From assembly GCA_017460515.1 (NCBI GenBank), contig JAFUAY010000032.1, positions 31,434 through 95,433 on the forward strand: a DNA stretch of 64,000 bases, written 5' to 3'. Shown here one piece after another: positions 8,394-18,030 of the stretch (positions are counted from its first letter, which is position 1; each line of letters starts with the position of its first letter). The stretch comes from Prevotella sp. GTDB lineage: Bacteria; Bacteroidota; Bacteroidia; Bacteroidales; Bacteroidaceae. The position numbers and the translations under genes are program-made. The notes below the pieces were generated by a model. It was given only the letters and a program-made list of their open reading frames with translations, searched no databases and was not told where the DNA came from.

Positions 8394-9725
8394 ATGAATG
8401 AAATGAAAAGAAGTATCTTTTTGCTTACAGCCGGATGGCTTACATTAGTGAGCAGCACTTGGGCACAGAAAGCTTGGACACTCGATGATTGCATCAGCTA
8501 TGCACTGGAGAACAACCTCTCAATAAAGGAGGCAAAAATCTCAACCCAGTCGGCTGAGGAAGATGTCAAGGGTGCCAAGGGAGCATTGTTGCCCACCCTA
8601 TCAGCATCGACCAATCACAGCGTTGGCTACACCCCTTGGACAAGTTCCAGCAGCGAGGGCGGAGTGAGTGTCGACAAAGCGTACTATTCAGGTTCGTATG
8701 GATTGAATGCCCGCTGGACCGTATGGGACGGAAACAAGAGTACCAACACAGTGAAGCAGAACAAGCTAAACCGCGAGCAGTCACGACTGCAGGAACAAAT
8801 CACTGCCAACACGATTCAGGAACAGATTGCCCAGCTATACATTCAGATTCTCTATCTGAACGAAGCCTTGAAGGTAAGCGAACAAAGCCTGGAGACAAGC
8901 AAGAAGAATGAAGAGCGCGGACAGCAGATGCAGGAAGTAGGCAAGATGTCGAAGGCCGATGTGGCCCAGCTGTCTGCCCAGCGTGCTACTGATGAGTACA
9001 ATATCGTGGAGATTCGTTCCAATATTGCCAAATACAACCTGCAGCTGAAGCAACTGCTCGAACTGGATGTTCACGAAGCTTTTAGCGTGGCCACCCCCGA
9101 TATTCCCGACGAACAGGTTCTGGCCATCATCCCCTCACTTGACAATGTCTACGAACAGGCTGTGGCCCAACGCCCTGAGATCAAGGTAGAAGAGCTTCAG
9201 GTAGAGAGCAACGAACTGAGTATCAAAATGGCACGTGCCGGCTATCTGCCTACACTGAGCCTTACCGGAGGAGTGGGCACCTCAACAGGTTCCCGTTCGA
9301 ACGACAGTTTCGGCTCACAACTGAAAACGAACTTCGACATGAGTGCAGGAGTGACTCTCAGCATCCCCATCTTCGATGGTCGACAGACGAAGACAGCTGT
9401 CAGCAAGGCTCGCCTGAAACAAGAGATTGAGAAACTGGAAGTCATCTATGCCAAGGATGACCTGTACCGAACGGTTGAAGAATACTGGCTGGATGCAGAG
9501 ACCAACCAGCAGAAATTCCGTGCAGCACAGACCACCGAACTCAGCGAGCAGCATAGCTTCGACCTGCTGCAGGAGCAGTTCCAGTTAGGGCTCAAGAACA
9601 TCATCGAACTGATGACTGGCAAGGATAAACTGCTCAGCGCCCAACAGAACAAGCTGCAGTCGAAATACCAGACGCTGCTGGCTCAGCAGATGCTGAAGTT
9701 CTACAGCACCGGAACCCTCAAATAA
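8394..9725 (+). CDS. TolC-family outer-membrane efflux channel
   Basis: The 443-residue protein starts with a signal peptide (KRSIFLLTAGWLTLVSSTWAQ); ATG 8403 is an equally possible start. It has the two-repeat alpha-helical/beta-barrel OEP pattern: WTLDDCISYALENNLSIKEA at the mature N-terminus, and the second half starting around NVYEQAVAQRPEIKVEELQ with YLPTLSLTGGVG. It forms the outer-membrane exit duct of a tripartite pump. It heads an operon with an adaptor, ATPase, permease and two-component system, so the channel is dedicated to that pump. Confidence 0.9.
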   Translation: MNEMKRSIFLLTAGWLTLVSSTWAQKAWTLDDCISYALENNLSIKEAKISTQSAEEDVKGAKGALLPTLSASTNHSVGYTPWTSSSSEGGVSVDKAYYSGSYGLNARWTVWDGNKSTNTVKQNKLNREQSRLQEQITANTIQEQIAQLYIQILYLNEALKVSEQSLETSKKNEERGQQMQEVGKMSKADVAQLSAQRATDEYNIVEIRSNIAKYNLQLKQLLELDVHEAFSVATPDIPDEQVLAIIPSLDNVYEQAVAQRPEIKVEELQVESNELSIKMARAGYLPTLSLTGGVGTSTGSRSNDSFGSQLKTNFDMSAGVTLSIPIFDGRQTKTAVSKARLKQEIEKLEVIYAKDDLYRTVEEYWLDAETNQQKFRAAQTTELSEQHSFDLLQEQFQLGLKNIIELMTGKDKLLSAQQNKLQSKYQTLLAQQMLKFYSTGTLK

Positions 9726-9786
9726 CTCAAGTTGGGGAATCGGACAAATACAAACTTGAATTAAGCAAACAAAAAACATTCATGAT

Positions 9787-10950
9787 ATGAACAAACTGAT
9801 GAAATCAGGATTTCTCATCCTGGCAGCAGCAAACCTCATGACAAGCTGCTCAGAAGAACAGAAGACCTCGTTTACTTTCTCAACGGTGGAGAAAGGAAAC
9901 ATTGAAACCAGTATCACCGCTACAGGTACTATTGAACCCGTTACCAGCGTGACGGTGGGTACGCAGGTCAGCGGTATCGTCTCTCACCTCTATGTCGACT
10001 ACAACTCAGAGGTCAAGAAGGGTCAGGTGATTGCCGAACTTGACAAGACCAACCTGACGAGTGAACTGAACTCAGCCAAAGCCAATCTGAACAGTGCCGA
10101 GAGTACGCTGAACTACGAACAGAGTAATTACAACCGATATAAGACGCTCTACGACAAAGGACTGGTCAGTGCCGACGAGTATGAGACGGCCCGTCTGACC
10201 TATCTCAAAGCCAAAGACCAGGTGACCACCGCCACCCAAAGCGTACAGAAGGCGATGACCAATCTGGGCTATGCCACGATTACGAGTCCTATCGATGGTG
10301 TGGTGCTCTCGAAGAGTGTCGAGGAAGGACAGACCGTTGCCGCTTCGTTCAACACGCCTGAGCTGTTCACAATTGCACAGGACCTTACCGATATGCGAGT
10401 GATTGCTGATATCGACGAGGCTGACATCGGTGGTGTGAAAGAAGGTCAGCGCGTCAGCTTCACTGTCGACGCCTTCCCCGAAGACCATTTCGAAGGTAAG
10501 GTGACACAGGTTCGCCAGCAGGCTACAACAGAAAGCAATGTGGTGACCTACGAGGTAGTGATTTCAGCTCCCAACAACGATCTGAAGCTGAAGCCCGGTC
10601 TCACAGCCAATGTCACCATCTATACCTTAGAGAAGAAAGATATCCTTGTAGTTCCTACGAAGGCACTGCGCTTCATACCCAACGAGATGCTGCTCTCGCC
10701 CAACCAGAAGATTGAGGACGTAGAGGCTGCCCAGAAGGTATGGACGCTGGAAGGCGACATCTTCAAGGCACACGCCGTACAGACCGGTACCACCAACGGA
10801 ATACATACCGAGATTGTGAGCGGTATCAGCGAAGGTACTGACGTTCTTACCGACTTCAGCATCAACAAAGGTGAAGAGCAACAGGAAGAACAGGCCACCA
10901 ATCCGTTCATGCCAAGACCAAGAAACAACAAACAGAATCAAAAGAAATGA
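9787..10950 (+). CDS. macA: MacA-like periplasmic adaptor (HlyD/RND membrane-fusion family), lipoprotein
   Basis: This 387-residue adaptor has a lipoprotein signal (MNKLMKSGFLILAAANLMTSC, lipobox Cys at about 21). The MacA pattern follows: GTIEPVTSVTVGTQVSGIVSHLYVDYNSEVKKGQVIAELD (lipoyl half 1), a coiled-coil hairpin at about 95-160, the lipoyl return ATITSPIDGVVLSKSVEEGQTV, then a beta-barrel. It should link the inner-membrane MacB to the outer-membrane TolC protein. The 3' end overlaps the ATPase gene by four bases (ATGA). Confidence 0.88.
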   Translation: MNKLMKSGFLILAAANLMTSCSEEQKTSFTFSTVEKGNIETSITATGTIEPVTSVTVGTQVSGIVSHLYVDYNSEVKKGQVIAELDKTNLTSELNSAKANLNSAESTLNYEQSNYNRYKTLYDKGLVSADEYETARLTYLKAKDQVTTATQSVQKAMTNLGYATITSPIDGVVLSKSVEEGQTVAASFNTPELFTIAQDLTDMRVIADIDEADIGGVKEGQRVSFTVDAFPEDHFEGKVTQVRQQATTESNVVTYEVVISAPNNDLKLKPGLTANVTIYTLEKKDILVVPTKALRFIPNEMLLSPNQKIEDVEAAQKVWTLEGDIFKAHAVQTGTTNGIHTEIVSGISEGTDVLTDFSINKGEEQQEEQATNPFMPRPRNNKQNQKK

Positions 10951-11696
10951 ACCAGAAAGTCGTCATAGAGTTACAGAACGTAAAACGCTACTTTCAGGTG
11001 GGTTCAGAGACGGTGAAAGCATTGCGTGGCGTATCGTTCAAGATCTACGAAGGCGAGTTTGTCACCATCCAAGGCACATCAGGCTCAGGCAAGTCCACGT
11101 TGCTGAACCAGTTGGGCTGTCTCGATACCCCCACCAGCGGAGAGTATTTCCTGGACGGTGTCTCCGTTCGCACCATGTCGAAGACACAGCGGGCTCACCT
11201 GCGTAATCAGAAAATCGGGTTCGTATTCCAGAACTATAATCTACTGGCCAAGACCACTGCCGTTGAGAACGTAGAGCTGCCGCTGATGTACAACTCGAAA
11301 TATTCCGCTAAACAGCGTCGTGAAGCAGCTATCAAAGCACTCCAGGCCGTAGGCTTGGGCGATCGTCTCGACCACAAGTCTAACCAGATGTCAGGCGGAC
11401 AGATGCAGCGTGTGGCTATTGCCCGTGCACTGGTCAACGAGCCTGCCGTACTGCTAGCTGACGAGGCAACGGGTAACCTGGACACACGCACATCGTTCGA
11501 GATGCTGGTGCTCTTCCAGGAACTGCACCGTCAGGGCCACACCATCATCTTCGTGACCCACAACCCTGAGATAGCCGAATATTCCTCACGCAACATCAAC
11601 CTGCGCGACGGCAAGATTCGTGAGGACACGATCAATACGAATATCAAGTCGGCAGCTGAAGCCCTGGCAGCACTGCCCAAACCAGTAGATGACTAA
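10947..11696 (+). CDS. MacB-type ABC transporter ATPase
   Basis: The 249 residues form a single ABC domain: Walker [10 protein letters not shown] at 45-53, Q-loop QNYNLL, signature [15 protein letters not shown], Walker [13 protein letters not shown], and the H-loop VTHN. It resembles the LolD/MacB N-terminal domain. Unlike Escherichia coli MacB, the ATPase and permease are separate genes here, a common split. It overlaps macA by ATGA and precedes the permease by five bases. Cytoplasmic face of the inner membrane. Confidence 0.92.
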   Translation: MNQKVVIELQNVKRYFQVGSETVKALRGVSFKIYEGEFVTIQGTSGSGKSTLLNQLGCLDTPTSGEYFLDGVSVRTMSKTQRAHLRNQKIGFVFQNYNLLAKTTAVENVELPLMYNSKYSAKQRREAAIKALQAVGLGDRLDHKSNQMSGGQMQRVAIARALVNEPAVLLADEATGNLDTRTSFEMLVLFQELHRQGHTIIFVTHNPEIAEYSSRNINLRDGKIREDTINTNIKSAAEALAALPKPVDD

Positions 11697-11701
11697 GCAT
11701 T

Positions 11702-12922
11702 ATGAACATACTAGATCTAATAAAAGTCAGTTTTAAGGCCGTAACCAACAACTGGGTACGTTCGTTCCTATCCATGCTGGGCATCATCATTGGCGTTGCT
11801 GCGGTGATTATCATGATGTCAATGGGTCAGGGCTCGAAAGAGAGCATCCGCAAGGAACTCTCCACGATGGGTACCAATCTGCTGACCATTCGTCCCGGTG
11901 CCGATTTCCGTGGAGGCGTGCGTCAGGATCCGTCAGCAATGCAGACGCTGAAGATGGCCGACTATGAACGAATCGTACGTGAGAAGAAATTCGTCACAAA
12001 GGTATCACCTGAGGTGACCGCCAGCGGACAGGTCATTCACGGCAACAGCAACACCACCACTACCCTTTATGGTGAGTCTACAGAGTATCTTGACATCAAA
12101 CTGTGGACCATCGAGCAGGGCGACTGCTTTACTGACGAGGATATCAAGAAGGCATCCAAGAAAGTAGTGGTAGGAACGACTGTTGTGAAAGAACTGTTTG
12201 GCGAGGGTGCCGATCCCATCGGCAAGACCGTCCGCTTCAAGTCTATCCCAATGACAATCGTAGGCGTGCTGAAGTCGAAAGGCTACAACTCGTGGGGTAT
12301 GGACCAGGACAACGTGATGATTGCGCCCTATACGACGGTGATGAAGCGAATTGCTGCACAGACCTATTTCTCCAGCATCGTCTGTTCTGCCATTACGGAA
12401 GACCTGAGCGATGCAGCTATTGAAGAGCTGACGCAGATGCTCCGCGATAACCACAAGCTGAAAGGTGATGCTGCCGACGATTTCACTATCCGTTCACAAG
12501 CCGAGATGATGGAGACGATGTCGAGCACGATGGACACGGTGACAACGATTCTCGTAGGAGCAGCTGCCTGTGCACTGATCGTTGCCGGTATCGGCATCCT
12601 GAGTATCATGCTGGTATCGGTCACCGAGCGCACCAAGGAGATTGGTCTTCGTATGGCTGTTGGCGCAACTGGTGCCGACATCACCCGTCAGTTCCTGTTA
12701 GAGCCGCTACTCATCAGCGTTACAGGCGGACTGGCAGGTATCATCCTGGGGTGTCTGGGAAGTGTCTTTGTCCTGCCCCTGATGGGTATGCCGTCCAGCA
12801 TCCAGGCCTGGAGTATCTATCTGTCATTTGTTGTCTGCGTGGTCGTAGGTATCGTCTTCGGTACCATACCCGCACTCAAGGCAGCCAATATGGATCCTAT
12901 AGAAGCTATCCGACATGAATAA
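11702..12922 (+). CDS. MacB-type ABC transporter permease (FtsX family)
   Basis: The 406-residue permease has an N-terminal transmembrane helix (SFLSMLGIIIGVAAVIIMMSMG), a large periplasmic MacB_PCD domain (about 45-240), and three C-terminal helices in the FtsX domain starting ILVGAAACALIVAGIGILSIMLVSVTERTKEIGLRMAVGA. The motif ERTKEIGLRMAVGA is diagnostic. With the ATPase, adaptor and TolC protein it makes a mechanotransducing pump for drugs, peptides or lipids. It overlaps the histidine kinase gene by eight bases. Confidence 0.92.
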   Translation: MNILDLIKVSFKAVTNNWVRSFLSMLGIIIGVAAVIIMMSMGQGSKESIRKELSTMGTNLLTIRPGADFRGGVRQDPSAMQTLKMADYERIVREKKFVTKVSPEVTASGQVIHGNSNTTTTLYGESTEYLDIKLWTIEQGDCFTDEDIKKASKKVVVGTTVVKELFGEGADPIGKTVRFKSIPMTIVGVLKSKGYNSWGMDQDNVMIAPYTTVMKRIAAQTYFSSIVCSAITEDLSDAAIEELTQMLRDNHKLKGDAADDFTIRSQAEMMETMSSTMDTVTTILVGAAACALIVAGIGILSIMLVSVTERTKEIGLRMAVGATGADITRQFLLEPLLISVTGGLAGIILGCLGSVFVLPLMGMPSSIQAWSIYLSFVVCVVVGIVFGTIPALKAANMDPIEAIRHE

Positions 12923-13988
12923 GCGAACGATGATCTTGTTGCAGGTGGCAGTATGGGCTATGCTGTTTGCCTCACCGCTGACGTTTATCAATCACGCCAA
13001 CGGTCTGAGCATCACGCAGTTCCTGGTTATGAGCATGACACCAATAATCATGATGGTGGTGTTCTACCTGAACTACTTCTACATGATTCGCCATTACTAT
13101 GTGGTAGGCGACAAGACCAAGTTCTGGACCATCAATCTGATGCTCTGTGTGGTGTTGGGCATCTTTCTGAATATTTGGATACAATATGCCCACCACCATT
13201 TTGAACTCATCAGAGCCCATATGGAGGAGCCTGATCTGATAGAAGAGTGCTTCTTCACCCTCCGCCATATCTTCAACCTCATGGTGACGTTCACCGTTGC
13301 ACTGGCCATCCGCCTTTCACAACGATGGCACCGTTCGGAAGAGGCTCGTCATGAGGCAGAGGTAGCACGTACCGATGCCGAACTGCGCAACCTGCGTAAC
13401 CAGATCAGTCCGCACTTCCTGCTCAACACGCTCAACAATATCTATGCGCTCACCGCCTTCGACAGCCAACGGGCACAGGAGGCTATCCAGGAGCTGTCAA
13501 AGATGCTGCGCCACATGCTCTACGACAATCAGCAGGAAGAGGTAGAGTGGAACGATGAGGTGCAGTTCCTGAAGAGCTATGTAGCGCTGATGCAGATCCG
13601 TCTGTCAGATGCTGTCGACGTTTCTTTCATCGCTGAAAACGCATCACAACCGCTATTGGAAGGTGACCAGCCCATTCCTGCCGCCTCTCCGAAGGTGGCT
13701 CCCCTACTCTTCATCTCACTCATTGAGAATGCGTTCAAGCACGGCATCAGTCCCACCGAGCCCAGCTTCATCCACATCCGTCTGACAGCCGATGAACAAC
13801 AGATTGTCTGCGACATAGAGAACTCCAACTACCCCAAGAGTTCTGATGACCACAGCGGTCACGGCATCGGTTTGAATCAAGTACGCCACCGTCTGGAACT
13901 TGCCTACCGAGGGCGCTATCAGTGGCAGCAGGGTGTCAGTGCCGATGGGAAAGTATATCACTCACGGATTACAATTCAACATAAATAA
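12915..13988 (+). CDS. LytS-type sensor histidine kinase
   Basis: The protein has 357 residues with four predicted N-terminal membrane helices (to about residue 130), a short coiled coil, then the His_kinase domain: H-box NQISPHFLLNTLNNIY near 160, N-box ISLIENAFKHG, and G-box GHGIGLNQVRHRLELAY. It lacks an extracytoplasmic sensor domain, so it probably senses a membrane signal or the transporter itself. The partner regulator follows. The eight-base overlap with the permease indicates coupled expression, as in Bce-like self-regulated transporters. Confidence 0.9.
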   Translation: MNKRTMILLQVAVWAMLFASPLTFINHANGLSITQFLVMSMTPIIMMVVFYLNYFYMIRHYYVVGDKTKFWTINLMLCVVLGIFLNIWIQYAHHHFELIRAHMEEPDLIEECFFTLRHIFNLMVTFTVALAIRLSQRWHRSEEARHEAEVARTDAELRNLRNQISPHFLLNTLNNIYALTAFDSQRAQEAIQELSKMLRHMLYDNQQEEVEWNDEVQFLKSYVALMQIRLSDAVDVSFIAENASQPLLEGDQPIPAASPKVAPLLFISLIENAFKHGISPTEPSFIHIRLTADEQQIVCDIENSNYPKSSDDHSGHGIGLNQVRHRLELAYRGRYQWQQGVSADGKVYHSRITIQHK

Positions 13989-14022
13989 AACATTTACATA
14001 AGCTTTATACCTTATTGATTTT

Positions 14023-14730
14023 ATGATACTTACAACCGCAATTATTGACGACGAACCTCTGGCAGCGCAGCTACTGGAGAGCTATATCAAGAAGACTCCC
14101 TATTTGCAACTGACGGGTGTCTACAACAGTGCCATTACCGCCATGCGTGACTTACGCGAGCAGCCCGTACAACTGCTATTGCTCGACATCCAGATGCCGG
14201 AACTATCGGGGATAGAGTTTGCCAAGATTCTCCCCGCTGAGACAAAGATTATCTTCACCACCGCCTTCCCCCAGTATGCCATTGAGGGATTCAAGGTGTC
14301 GGCAGTCGACTACCTGCTGAAGCCCATTGCCTATAACGACTTCATCCGGGCTACCGACAAAGTGCTTGGTCTGTTTGCCAACGTTCAGCAACAGCATGTC
14401 AATAAGAGCCGTTTCATGTACATCAAGAGCGACTACAAGCTGGTACGCGTGGATTATGACGATATCCTGTATATCGAAGGACTGAAAGACTACGTTCGCT
14501 TCTACCTGAAGTCGGGCGAGAAGATTATTTCGCTGATGAGCATGAAAAAACTGGAGGAACATCTCCCCCAGCCTGAATTTATGCGTACGCACCGTTCTTA
14601 TATTGTCCACATGACTGAAGCCCGGTTCGTCGACCGTCTGCGTATCGTCTTCGGAGAACAGTATATTCCTATCTCAGAAAACTTCAAGGAAGTGGTTGTA
14701 GGCTATCTGGACAGTCATACACTCGCCTGA
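14023..14730 (+). CDS. LytTR-family response regulator
   Basis: The 235 residues contain a receiver domain (IIDDEPLA acidic pair at 8-9, phospho-acceptor Asp in LLLDIQMPELSG near 55, TTAF and Lys in YLLKPI) and a C-terminal LytTR DNA-binding domain (IKSDYKLVRVDYDDILYIEGLKDYVRFYL to FMRTHRSYIVH). It is the cognate partner of the preceding kinase and probably controls the efflux operon. CTGAAGC motifs, the first containing the TGA stop, follow the gene. Confidence 0.9.
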   Translation: MILTTAIIDDEPLAAQLLESYIKKTPYLQLTGVYNSAITAMRDLREQPVQLLLLDIQMPELSGIEFAKILPAETKIIFTTAFPQYAIEGFKVSAVDYLLKPIAYNDFIRATDKVLGLFANVQQQHVNKSRFMYIKSDYKLVRVDYDDILYIEGLKDYVRFYLKSGEKIISLMSMKKLEEHLPQPEFMRTHRSYIVHMTEARFVDRLRIVFGEQYIPISENFKEVVVGYLDSHTLA

Positions 14731-14769
14731 AGCGGATGATACCTCAGCCCGTCTGAAGCAGTCTGAAGC
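14727..14769 (+). repeat. CTGAAGC repeats starting at the regulator's stop codon
   Basis: The heptamer CTGAAGC occurs at 14727, 14753 and 14763. The first copy contains the TGA stop. Confidence 0.55.
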
Positions 14770-15423
14770 CTACACATCAAGTCCAGCTATCCACTCCTCG
14801 CGCATCATCTCGTCGATGAGTTGTTCAGCCAGCACCTCCACCATCTCGGCAGGAATCTTGAAGCGAGGATCATCACTGTGCGGGTTGATCGACGCAAGGA
14901 AATGAGGCACTTCCTTCTTGTAGATTTCCTTCATCCTGTTATTCTCGCTGTCTGCACCTAAGCAGGAATAGGTGATATTGGCCACGCGATCACAAAGTTT
15001 CACAAAGGGGGCATACGGCGTCGTTCGTATGCCTTCATAGTATTTGTCGTTAGCGCGTTCAGCCCTATTGCGCCCCTTTTCGTTGGTCAGCGCATAGACA
15101 ATCTCAGTAGCCAGCAGCGCCTGCTCGTCATTCATAAAGGTCTTTGCCACCTTCATCACGTCGTTATACGTCAGACGCGCATCCTCAATGCTGTCGTGAT
15201 AGTAGGCACCAAACATGATAGGCACCACATCCTCTTCGCTGACACAGTTCAGATAGGCAAAATCCTTCGCCAGGTTTGCCACCATATCCAGATGGAAGGC
15301 ATAAGGCTGATCCTTCCCATAGGTCTGATTCACGCTGGCATGCAACTTATGTGCCGACTCGCATATACGTTCTATGACTGATGCATTCTTCTCATAGACA
15401 CGCTCAAATTCTTGTTTCTCCAT
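14770..15423 (-). CDS. HD-domain hydrolase of the SpoT/MESH1 type (possible small alarmone hydrolase)
   Basis: The 217-residue protein has the layout of the (p)ppGpp hydrolase HD domain: FHLDMVA near 43, YYHDSIEDARLTYNDV near 75-90 (HDxxED) and KLCDRVANITYS near 138. There is no synthetase or regulatory domain, so a stand-alone alarmone hydrolase is plausible; other nucleotide substrates are possible. The start was set at ATG 15423 because an in-frame ATG at 15465 lies upstream of a TATCTTTG box. Confidence 0.72.
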   Translation of the reverse strand: MEKQEFERVYEKNASVIERICESAHKLHASVNQTYGKDQPYAFHLDMVANLAKDFAYLNCVSEEDVVPIMFGAYYHDSIEDARLTYNDVMKVAKTFMNDEQALLATEIVYALTNEKGRNRAERANDKYYEGIRTTPYAPFVKLCDRVANITYSCLGADSENNRMKEIYKKEVPHFLASINPHSDDPRFKIPAEMVEVLAEQLIDEMMREEWIAGLDV

Positions 15424-15442
15424 TTTTTGCTTATTTTGTCGG

Positions 15443-15450
15443 CAAAGATA
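15443..15450 (-). promoter_or_regulatory. -7 box of the SpoT-like HD gene
   Basis: TATCTTTG on the minus strand, 19 bases before the ATG at 15423; no clear -33. Confidence 0.55.
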
Positions 15451-15514
15451 CAAAGAATTCGGCACGAAGTGATGATTTTTCTTTGTTTTTTATTCTCACG
15501 TCGCGATTTTTTCT

Positions 15515-15522
15515 TATATTTG
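15515..15522 (+). promoter_or_regulatory. -7 box of the EEP-family gene
   Basis: TATATTTG, exact TAnnTTTG, 53 bases before ATG 15576. Confidence 0.55.
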
Positions 15523-15575
15523 CACTACCTAACCATCATTTTCTAATTATTTTCGCCCTTATCGCCCACTAAGAC

Positions 15576-16496
15576 ATGATGCTGTTCCTGCTGCTATCCT
15601 CGTTTCTGACACTCGTTGAACTGAACTGCGAGAATCTCTTCGACTGTCGTCACGACTCGCTGAAGAACGACCTGGAGTTCACCCCCGACGGTGATCGTCA
15701 CTGGAACCGCACCCAGTACTGGAACAAGCTCAACCGTATCGGCAAGGAGATTCTCTCTTCGTCAGACGATCTGCCTGACCTGGTGGCACTCTGCGAGATA
15801 GAGAACGACACGGTGATGCGAGATCTCTCCCGTCGTTCGCTGCTCCGTCATGCGGGCTATGAATATCTGATGACAGAATCGTCCGACCTGCGTGGTATTG
15901 ATGTGGCCCTACTCTATCAGCCAACGCGTTTCCGTCCGCTGTGTTACGAATGCATTACCGTTCCCACCCTCGCGGACATGCGCCCAACACGCGACATTCT
16001 CTATATTAAAGGCATCTATCAGCAATTCGACACGCTCCATCTGTTCATCCTTCATGCACCCAGTCGTTTTGGCGGAGAACCTCGTACACGTCCTTTCCGC
16101 CAGCAGGTCGTCAACACGCTGCTGAAGGTTCTCACCCCTCTCCGCCATCAGCACGTCATCGTGACAGGCGACTTTAACGACTATGCCGAAAACGCAGCTC
16201 CGCAACTGTTAGAGCAACACGACGTTGTCAATATCTCCAAGTCAGCAAAGGGCAAGAACGGAACGGCTCAAGGCACCTATTGCTATCAGGGCGAATGGCA
16301 TTCCATCGACCATATCTTCCTGTCGCCATCGCTCATCCCCCTTGTCAGCGAGGTGTATATCAACGATGCACCCTTCCTGCTGGAGGATGATCCGCTCTAT
16401 GGCGGACGGCGTCCACGTCGCAGTTTCAACGGTTACCGATACCAGAAAGACGGCTTCAGCGATCATCTCCCCTTGGTGCTGAAACTCAAAAACTAA
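15576..16496 (+). CDS. Endonuclease/exonuclease/phosphatase (EEP) family protein
   Basis: The 306 residues carry the DNase I-like fold motifs: LNCENLFD near 16, ALCEIEND near 70 (metal-binding Glu), VTGDFNDYAEN near 200, WHSIDHIFLSP near 246, and the C-terminal GFSDHLPLVLKL. A short hydrophobic N-terminus (MMLFLLLSSFLTL) may act as a secretion signal. The family includes nucleases and phosphodiesterases; the substrate is not clear. The stop codon lies within the first unit of a 20-base repeat. Confidence 0.82.
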   Translation: MMLFLLLSSFLTLVELNCENLFDCRHDSLKNDLEFTPDGDRHWNRTQYWNKLNRIGKEILSSSDDLPDLVALCEIENDTVMRDLSRRSLLRHAGYEYLMTESSDLRGIDVALLYQPTRFRPLCYECITVPTLADMRPTRDILYIKGIYQQFDTLHLFILHAPSRFGGEPRTRPFRQQVVNTLLKVLTPLRHQHVIVTGDFNDYAENAAPQLLEQHDVVNISKSAKGKNGTAQGTYCYQGEWHSIDHIFLSPSLIPLVSEVYINDAPFLLEDDPLYGGRRPRRSFNGYRYQKDGFSDHLPLVLKLKN

Positions 16497-16536
16497 CGTC
16501 TACATTCCAGAACTAACGTATAAACTCAAAAAATAA
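16491..16536 (+). repeat. 20-base direct repeat containing the EEP stop codon
   Basis: AACTAACGT, which includes the TAA stop, recurs at 16491 and 16511 (period 20), and AAACTCAAAAA occurs on both sides. Divergent two-unit repeat. Confidence 0.6.
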
Positions 16537-16544
16537 CAACAACA

Positions 16545-17945
16545 ATGAGAACAACACTTCTTCTTACCCTGATGCTGGGCTTGACCACAAGCATCACTGC
16601 ACAGAACAAAAACGGTGGTATCTCTGAGAAGATGCTGCGTGACATTCAGCAAGAACAGAAAGCCGAAGGAGCCGAACGTGCGCTGATGAATGCGCTGGCA
16701 GGCAATTCCATCGACGATCTCTCCCGTAACCATTCGAAGGCGGGTGCCCTCGACACCTACTTCAGCGTTGAAACGAAGAAACAGTCCATCACTGACCAGC
16801 AGCAGTCCGGACGCTGCTGGATGTTCAGCGGTATGAACGTGCTTCGCGGTGACTACCAGCGACGTACCGACTCGCTCTCCGTGAGTTTCTCGCAGGCCTA
16901 CCTCTTTTTCTGGGATCAGCTGGAGAAGGCCAACCTCATGCTGCAAGGCGTCATCGATACCGGCAACAAGCCCATCGACGACCAGCGCGTACAGTTCTTC
17001 TTCCACTACCCCATCAGCGACGGTGGCACGTTCTGTGGCATTGCCGACCTGGCCGACAAGTATGGCTTGGTGCCTTCAGAGGTGATGCCTGAGACCACTG
17101 CCAGCGACAACACCTCGCGGACACGCCAGCTGATTGCATCCAAGCTGCGCGAGTACGGCCTGCAGTTGCGCGATATGGTACAGAAAGGCAAAAAGGACGG
17201 TGCACTCGAAAAGGCAAAGACACGCATGCTTTCGCAAATCTATCACATGCTGCAGTTCACCATCGGACAACCCGTCGAGAAGTTCACCTACGCCTTCCGC
17301 AACAGCAAGGGACAGGCCATTGGCGAACCCAAGGAGTACACGCCCCTCTCCTTCTACAAGGAGGTGGTAGGCAAACCGCTCAACGGTACGTTCATCATGG
17401 CTATGAACGACCCTCGTCGCGAATACTACAAGACCTATGAGGTGGAGTATGACCGCCACACCTACGATGGACATAACTGGAAGTATGTCAACCTGCCGAT
17501 GGATGATATTGAGCAGATGGCGATTGCAGCGCTGAAAGACGGGCGCAAGCTCTATTCCAGCTATGACGTTGCGAAGTTCCTGGATCGTAAGCGCGGCTAT
17601 GCCGACTTAGAGAATTTCGACTACGGTTCACTCTTCGGCACCACGTTCGGTATGAAGAAAGCCGACCGCATTGCTACCTTCGACAGCGGTTCCACCCACG
17701 CCATGACGCTGACTGCCGTCGACCTGGACAGCAAGGGAAAGGCCCGTAAGTGGAAGGTAGAGAACTCTTGGGGTGGCAGCTGGGGACAGCAGGGCTGTCT
17801 GATTATGACTGACGAGTGGTTCCGTGAGTTCATGTTCCGCTTGGTGGTACCCAACGAGTATGTTCCTGAGAAAATCATGAAGGCCTTCCAGTCACAACCC
17901 GTGATGGTGATGCCTGAAGACCCTCTCTTCCAATTAGATGAGTAG
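16545..17945 (+). CDS. Secreted C1B cysteine aminopeptidase (bleomycin hydrolase/PepC family)
   Basis: The 466-residue protein has a signal peptide (MRTTLLLTLMLGLTTSITAQ), unusual since PepC is normally cytoplasmic but common for Bacteroidetes homologues. Catalytic residues are visible: Cys in QQSGRCWMFSGMNVLR near residue 88, His in STHAMTLTAVD near 385, and Asn in KVENSWGGSWGQQG near 408. Length is close to the family's 450. It removes N-terminal residues from peptides, here probably in the periplasm. It stands as a single gene convergent with dapA. Confidence 0.88.
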   Translation: MRTTLLLTLMLGLTTSITAQNKNGGISEKMLRDIQQEQKAEGAERALMNALAGNSIDDLSRNHSKAGALDTYFSVETKKQSITDQQQSGRCWMFSGMNVLRGDYQRRTDSLSVSFSQAYLFFWDQLEKANLMLQGVIDTGNKPIDDQRVQFFFHYPISDGGTFCGIADLADKYGLVPSEVMPETTASDNTSRTRQLIASKLREYGLQLRDMVQKGKKDGALEKAKTRMLSQIYHMLQFTIGQPVEKFTYAFRNSKGQAIGEPKEYTPLSFYKEVVGKPLNGTFIMAMNDPRREYYKTYEVEYDRHTYDGHNWKYVNLPMDDIEQMAIAALKDGRKLYSSYDVAKFLDRKRGYADLENFDYGSLFGTTFGMKKADRIATFDSGSTHAMTLTAVDLDSKGKARKWKVENSWGGSWGQQGCLIMTDEWFREFMFRLVVPNEYVPEKIMKAFQSQPVMVMPEDPLFQLDE

Positions 17946-18000
17946 CGAAATTACTTCATCTAACTGTATCTTTCATCTATCATTTATCATCTAAAAACCA

Positions 18001-18030
18001 ATGAAGGAGCTAAATCTTTAGCTCCTTCAT
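18001..18030. terminator. Bidirectional terminator between pepC-like gene and dapA, inside the dapA 3' end
   Basis: ATGAAGGAGCTAAA / TTTAGCTCCTTCAT is a perfect 14-base inverted repeat with a two-base loop. It contains the last codons and the stop of dapA; the minus-strand continuation TGGTTTTTAG supplies the T-tract for dapA. Confidence 0.75.
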